Shown here: piece by piece, positions 6,101 to 7,113 of the stretch
Layout of the letters: each line of letters begins with the position of its first letter
How positions within the stretch are numbered: position 1 is the first letter of the stretch
Origin: Candidatus Uhrbacteria bacterium
GTDB taxonomy: Bacteria; Patescibacteriota; Patescibacteriia; UBA9934; GWF2-40-263
Assembly (NCBI GenBank): GCA_016205995.1
Contig: JACQSJ010000038.1
Location: 1-7,113, forward strand
Reading direction: 5' to 3'
DNA: 7,113 nucleotides
Position numbers and translations under genes: made by a program
Notes under the pieces: generated by a model
The model's input: the letters and a program-made list of their open reading frames with translations, nothing else
Databases searched by the model: none
Told to the model about the DNA's origin: nothing

Positions 6101-7113
6101 GCGCAGCACTTCCATTCACATCTGACCCAGACCAGTTGATGAATTGCCCATCGATACCATCCGCGTCGTTTCCTGTGGCCGTAACCTGCAAAACATCCGA
6201 GTCCTGCCCACCTACGTGTCTGATGTGAACATATCCTGACCCATCCATGTTCAACTGGTTTTCTCCGGCTGAACCACTAAGGGTTAGTCGTCCATCATTG
6301 ATAACAAGGTCTCCTGTCGAAATGTTCACAGCCGTCGACCCATCGCCATTTGAACTGTCGATGTTGAGGCCACTTGTACCGGTATTTATATCGATTCCAC
6401 CTGCTCCTGAGGAAGCAGTAAGGACAATCGCGGTGGCATCCTCAAGCGTGGAGGTCAAGTTAATAGCTGCGAGAGTACCGGTAAGATCCAGGTTGTCATT
6501 GAGTGTGTTCCCAACTGCTGTGATGTCGATACCACCTACTGTTGTGGAGATAAGTATGCCCTGGTTGGCATCTGTTGTGGAGGTCAGGCTGACCAGTCCT
6601 GAACCATCGACATCGAAGGTGGTGCCATCGAAGTCGAGATCACCGTCAATGTCCACTGTCTCATCAAAACGAGCGTCGCCACCGTCAATGATGAGGTCTC
6701 CGTCGGTTAAGGTGATATCACCCAGCGTCACGGTGATCGCGTTCGTGCCTTCCCCGTTTCCAGAGAAGACGGTTGCGGCAGAACCGGTCGCAATCGTGAT
6801 TTGGTCGTTTGAGGTCGTCCAGTCAGAAGCGGCACCGGAGTTGAAGGAGATCGCTCCCGTGGTGGTGGCATTGAAGGCCGTGCCATTCACGTTGATGGCA
6901 TCTCCACCGTCACCGAGTGTCAGGGTTCCACCTGGGTTAATCGTGAAGGCACCAGTGACTGTAAATGTCGTAGAAGCGCCGTCAAAGGCAATGTCCGTGT
7001 CGGCGATAGAAACATCGCCGTCAGCATCCAAGGCGCCATCAAGTTCTGTTTCGCCATCAACTTCCAGAACACCATTCACGAAAAGATCCGCGTCGTCTAC
7101 GGCTACGTTGCCA
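3120..7113 (-). CDS. Giant beta-strand-repeat surface protein, adhesin/tail-fibre-like (5' end outside window)
   Basis: The reading frame is open to the window edge: codons above 7079 read GNVAVDDADLFV and join smoothly to the rest, so the GTG at 7079 is not the real start and the N-terminus is missing. Residue numbers here count from that GTG. The product is rich in Asp, Gly, Thr, Ser and Ala, with repeated short beta-strand motifs (LTST, GGIDI, ATAIVL), as expected of an extended extracellular fibre. Order: repeat region (1-940), cysteines 946 and 962, a domain starting ADYAEQYP (about 968-1110), a lectin/knob-like beta domain (about 1145-1248), and a Pro/Glu/Ala tail (1256-1319). Similar architectures are common in Patescibacteria; a role in attachment to host cells or surfaces is inferred. 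No catalytic enzyme domain is visible. A strong terminator follows the TAA stop. A phage tail-fibre origin is possible, but no other phage gene is present. Confidence 0.85.
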   Translation of the reverse strand, partial: GNVAVDDADLFVNGVLEVDGETELDGALDADGDVSIADTDIAFDGASTTFTVTGAFTINPGGTLTLGDGGDAINVNGTAFNATTTGAISFNSGAASDWTTSNDQITIATGSAATVFSGNGEGTNAITVTLGDITLTDGDLIIDGGDARFDETVDIDGDLDFDGTTFDVDGSGLVSLTSTTDANQGILISTTVGGIDITAVGNTLNDNLDLTGTLAAINLTSTLEDATAIVLTASSGAGGIDINTGTSGLNIDSSNGDGSTAVNISTGDLVINDGRLTLSGSAGENQLNMDGSGYVHIRHVGGQDSDVLQVTATGNDADGIDGQFINWSGSDVNGSAALNINLDNDNGSVGGETLYGIYLNIDDNEDSGDTVYGLYVNNEDGAAAVDAMAYFNQADTDTAITDGILFNVANGAITDAIDAADPQIVTALRIDANAIEATELDFNIAPTGGTSSITSTASAGNEDFTLSVAGAFDADLILSSTGTAEDALEVSTSAGGINITVAGAAIGEDLDLLSNRGISLTSTLDHATSIYLHANGGVDEEIRIHAEQGTDPASINLLSDLGGITLDAGTSVNLTSSLADATAIVLDSSAAGGGLLLIAGDNEVTTKLADGDDIELAAEDDLIANMTAAGNFVISGATQRAADLVSLDFDNNSATADAFDLDLDVETSMSAAEIFNGINLNMAGLGTDDATSIQNGIQLTGNAGTGTGVMTALDIEVTWDVDLDLQNDTTITNTSTNDLDFADNSVTLNLDFAEANAGGITYSSASGLQFSSTADDATAVVITATAGGIDILASGAAAGEDIDITATGSSVNITSTEANASAIVLFASSNNGNVQIVAGDGAPSGAAVDGNDIMLRAEDSVLLSAVNTVGLAVGVDNGVIGIGDATGIGANINIGSVVRDATGLIQIATEGTSADTVTIGNSHSSTKISITGGNDWAVSETGQATFSLASANSTAVCHVTGAQGGANKVLTDCASAPAADYAEQYPVAQGASYGDIVVPGTSMVRTFDKSIGEQFIAQAVLSSQPYQGPVYGIVSNNYGDFTSAGYNIAEQDNPMPVALVGRVPVKVVAEGGSIQIGDYLTTSSTPGAAMKATQSGRVIGMALEAWNGEKDTVMVQVNNSWYQAPASEASSLQGGSSDAVVVADSVTASDASFAGSVTVAEHLYGSQDMAGRIRMASGETSVRVTFETPYAFLPVVTFSSRSNSLDAREAWISNEDETGFTLNRPESTSDSQVEFNWIAVGVEDAQVTVSDLQGGFVQISVNDTNGPSAPAPVAPEEEAPVVEEAPVVEEAPAEEPAPAEEVAPAEEPAPEEPVAEEPAPEEAPAEEPAL
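3123..3315 (-). repeat. Pro/Glu/Ala low-complexity tail repeat
   Basis: Codes for the last 64 or so residues, built of short units such as EEAPVV, EEAPAEEPAP and EEPVAEEPAP, ending in Leu. At DNA level, short GAAGCTCC- and GAGCCAGC-type words recur imperfectly on the minus strand. The tail is strongly acidic, has no hydrophobic anchor and no LPxTG-like motif, and is probably disordered. Such repeats change length easily by slippage. Confidence 0.8.
3335..3647 (-). other. Region coding a beta-sandwich lectin/knob-like domain (inferred)
   Basis: Codes for about residues 1145-1248. The pattern AGRIRMASGETSVRVTFETPY followed by LPVVTFSSRS, a W-I-S-N strand, GFTLN and VEFNWIAVGV is like small domains of the H-type-lectin or fibre-knob kind: a turn, a V-x-V-x-F strand, a P-V-V-T-F strand and a closing F-N-W-I-A-V strand. 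A binding role at the fibre tip is an inference from that resemblance. Confidence 0.45.
3750..4176 (-). other. Region coding a phage-spike-like C-terminal processing/assembly domain (inferred)
   Basis: Codes for about residues 968-1110, from ADYAEQYP through GDIVVPGT, VYGIVSNN, PVALVGRVPVKV, GDYLTTSSTPGAAMKA and VIGMALE to the NSWY end. This motif order (D-x-A-E-x-Y, then G-D-V/I-V, G-V/I-V-S, G-R-V-P-V-K-V, G-D-Y/L) resembles the domain near the end of many patescibacterial repeat proteins. It also recalls the autoproteolytic domains at the ends of viral tail spikes (Peptidase_G2-like). The fold is inferred from motif resemblance, and no cleavage residue can be assigned with confidence. Confidence 0.5.
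4503..4679 (-). repeat. Repeat module with AGD / AED extension, copy 2
   Basis: Residues 801-859 carry NITSTEANASAIVL, then VQIVAGDG and DGNDIMLRAEDS. This matches the order and spacing of the module at 5220-5396. It overlaps the second half of module pair 3, so the two repeat classes are built on the same strand motif. Confidence 0.65.
4626..4808 (-). repeat. Protein-level repeat module pair 3 (43-residue period)
   Basis: Copies start at residue 758 (QFSSTADDATAVVI) and residue 801 (NITSTEANASAIVL), 43 residues apart, with GGIDILASG and GEDIDI between them. The spacing and internal motif order are the same as in pair 1 at 6408-6590. The second copy runs on into the AGD / AED extension at 4503-4679. 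Confidence 0.75.
5220..5396 (-). repeat. Repeat module with AGD / AED extension, copy 1
   Basis: Residues 562-620 begin NLTSSLADATAIVL and continue through LLLIAGDN and DGDDIELAAEDD. They align without gaps to residues 801-859 (4503-4679), with about 22 of 59 identities, all within the first 50 residues. This is a longer module variant than the plain 43-residue unit. Confidence 0.65.
5517..5684 (-). repeat. Protein-level repeat module pair 2 (42-residue period)
   Basis: A diverged copy starts at residue 466 (ILSSTGTAEDALEVS) and a clear copy at residue 508 (SLTSTLDHATSIYL), 42 residues apart. They are separated by GGINITVAG and GEDLDL, which match the linkers of pairs 1 and 3. In all three pairs the distance from the first strand (LTST, LSST or FSST) to the GGI motif is the same 20 residues. 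Confidence 0.7.
6408..6590 (-). repeat. Protein-level repeat module pair 1 (about 43-residue period)
   Basis: Codes for two successive copies of a beta-strand module, beginning SLTSTTDANQG (residue 164) and NLTSTLEDATAIVL (residue 207), 43 residues apart. Between them lies GGIDITAVG and a Leu-Asp-Leu strand. The stretch aligns without gaps to 4626-4808 over 61 residues, with about 27 identities by hand count. Confidence 0.75.

Noticed and set aside
7077..7079. GTG as the true start of the giant protein
   Set aside because: The frame stays open upstream to the window edge and reads GNVAVDDADLFV, which continues the same repeat style. No signal peptide follows the GTG.
3120..7113. Prophage tail-fibre gene
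   Set aside because: The C-terminal domain recalls tail spikes, but the neighbouring genes are envelope genes and no phage structural, lysis or integration gene is visible.

Overview
The window looks like chromosomal DNA of a Patescibacteria (CPR) bacterium, most likely Parcubacteria-like. This is inferred from three recognisable protein types: a giant Asp/Thr/Ser/Gly-rich beta-strand repeat surface protein, a short membrane-anchored protein with the GQVYFGKL / HGPEDQM signatures that I associate with this group, and an O-antigen-ligase-like membrane protein fused to TPRs. Nothing in the sequence fixes the lineage more closely. Overall GC is moderate. All three genes end in TAA, and all read open with standard codons.

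Layout: every gene is on the minus strand, so transcription runs from high to low coordinates. (1) 7113-3120 is the 3' part of a very large surface or secreted protein. It enters from outside the window and has at least 1330 visible codons. It carries repeated modules of about 43 residues, then a pair of cysteines, a domain resembling the self-processing C-terminal domains of phage tail spikes, a small beta-sandwich lectin/knob-like domain, and a Pro/Glu/Ala tail. (2) 3119-2991 is intergenic. It holds a strong rho-independent terminator for the giant gene and a weak candidate promoter for the next unit. (3) 2990-2526 encodes a 154-residue single-pass membrane protein of unknown function. (4) 2513-48 encodes an 821-residue polytopic membrane protein with a Wzy/WaaL-like core, a TPR region and an acidic tail, and starts 12 nt after gene 3 ends. 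(5) 47-1 holds a second strong terminator that closes the two-gene unit.

The layout therefore reads as a monocistronic adhesin-like gene followed by a two-gene membrane operon. All three products are expected at the cell envelope. A plausible but unproven reading is that the operon helps build or decorate the cell surface to which the giant protein belongs. The most interesting parts are the modular, GC-mosaic, nearly lysine-free giant protein with its possible self-cleaving C-terminus, and the ligase-like protein, which lacks a histidine in the loop where WaaL/PglL enzymes carry their essential one.
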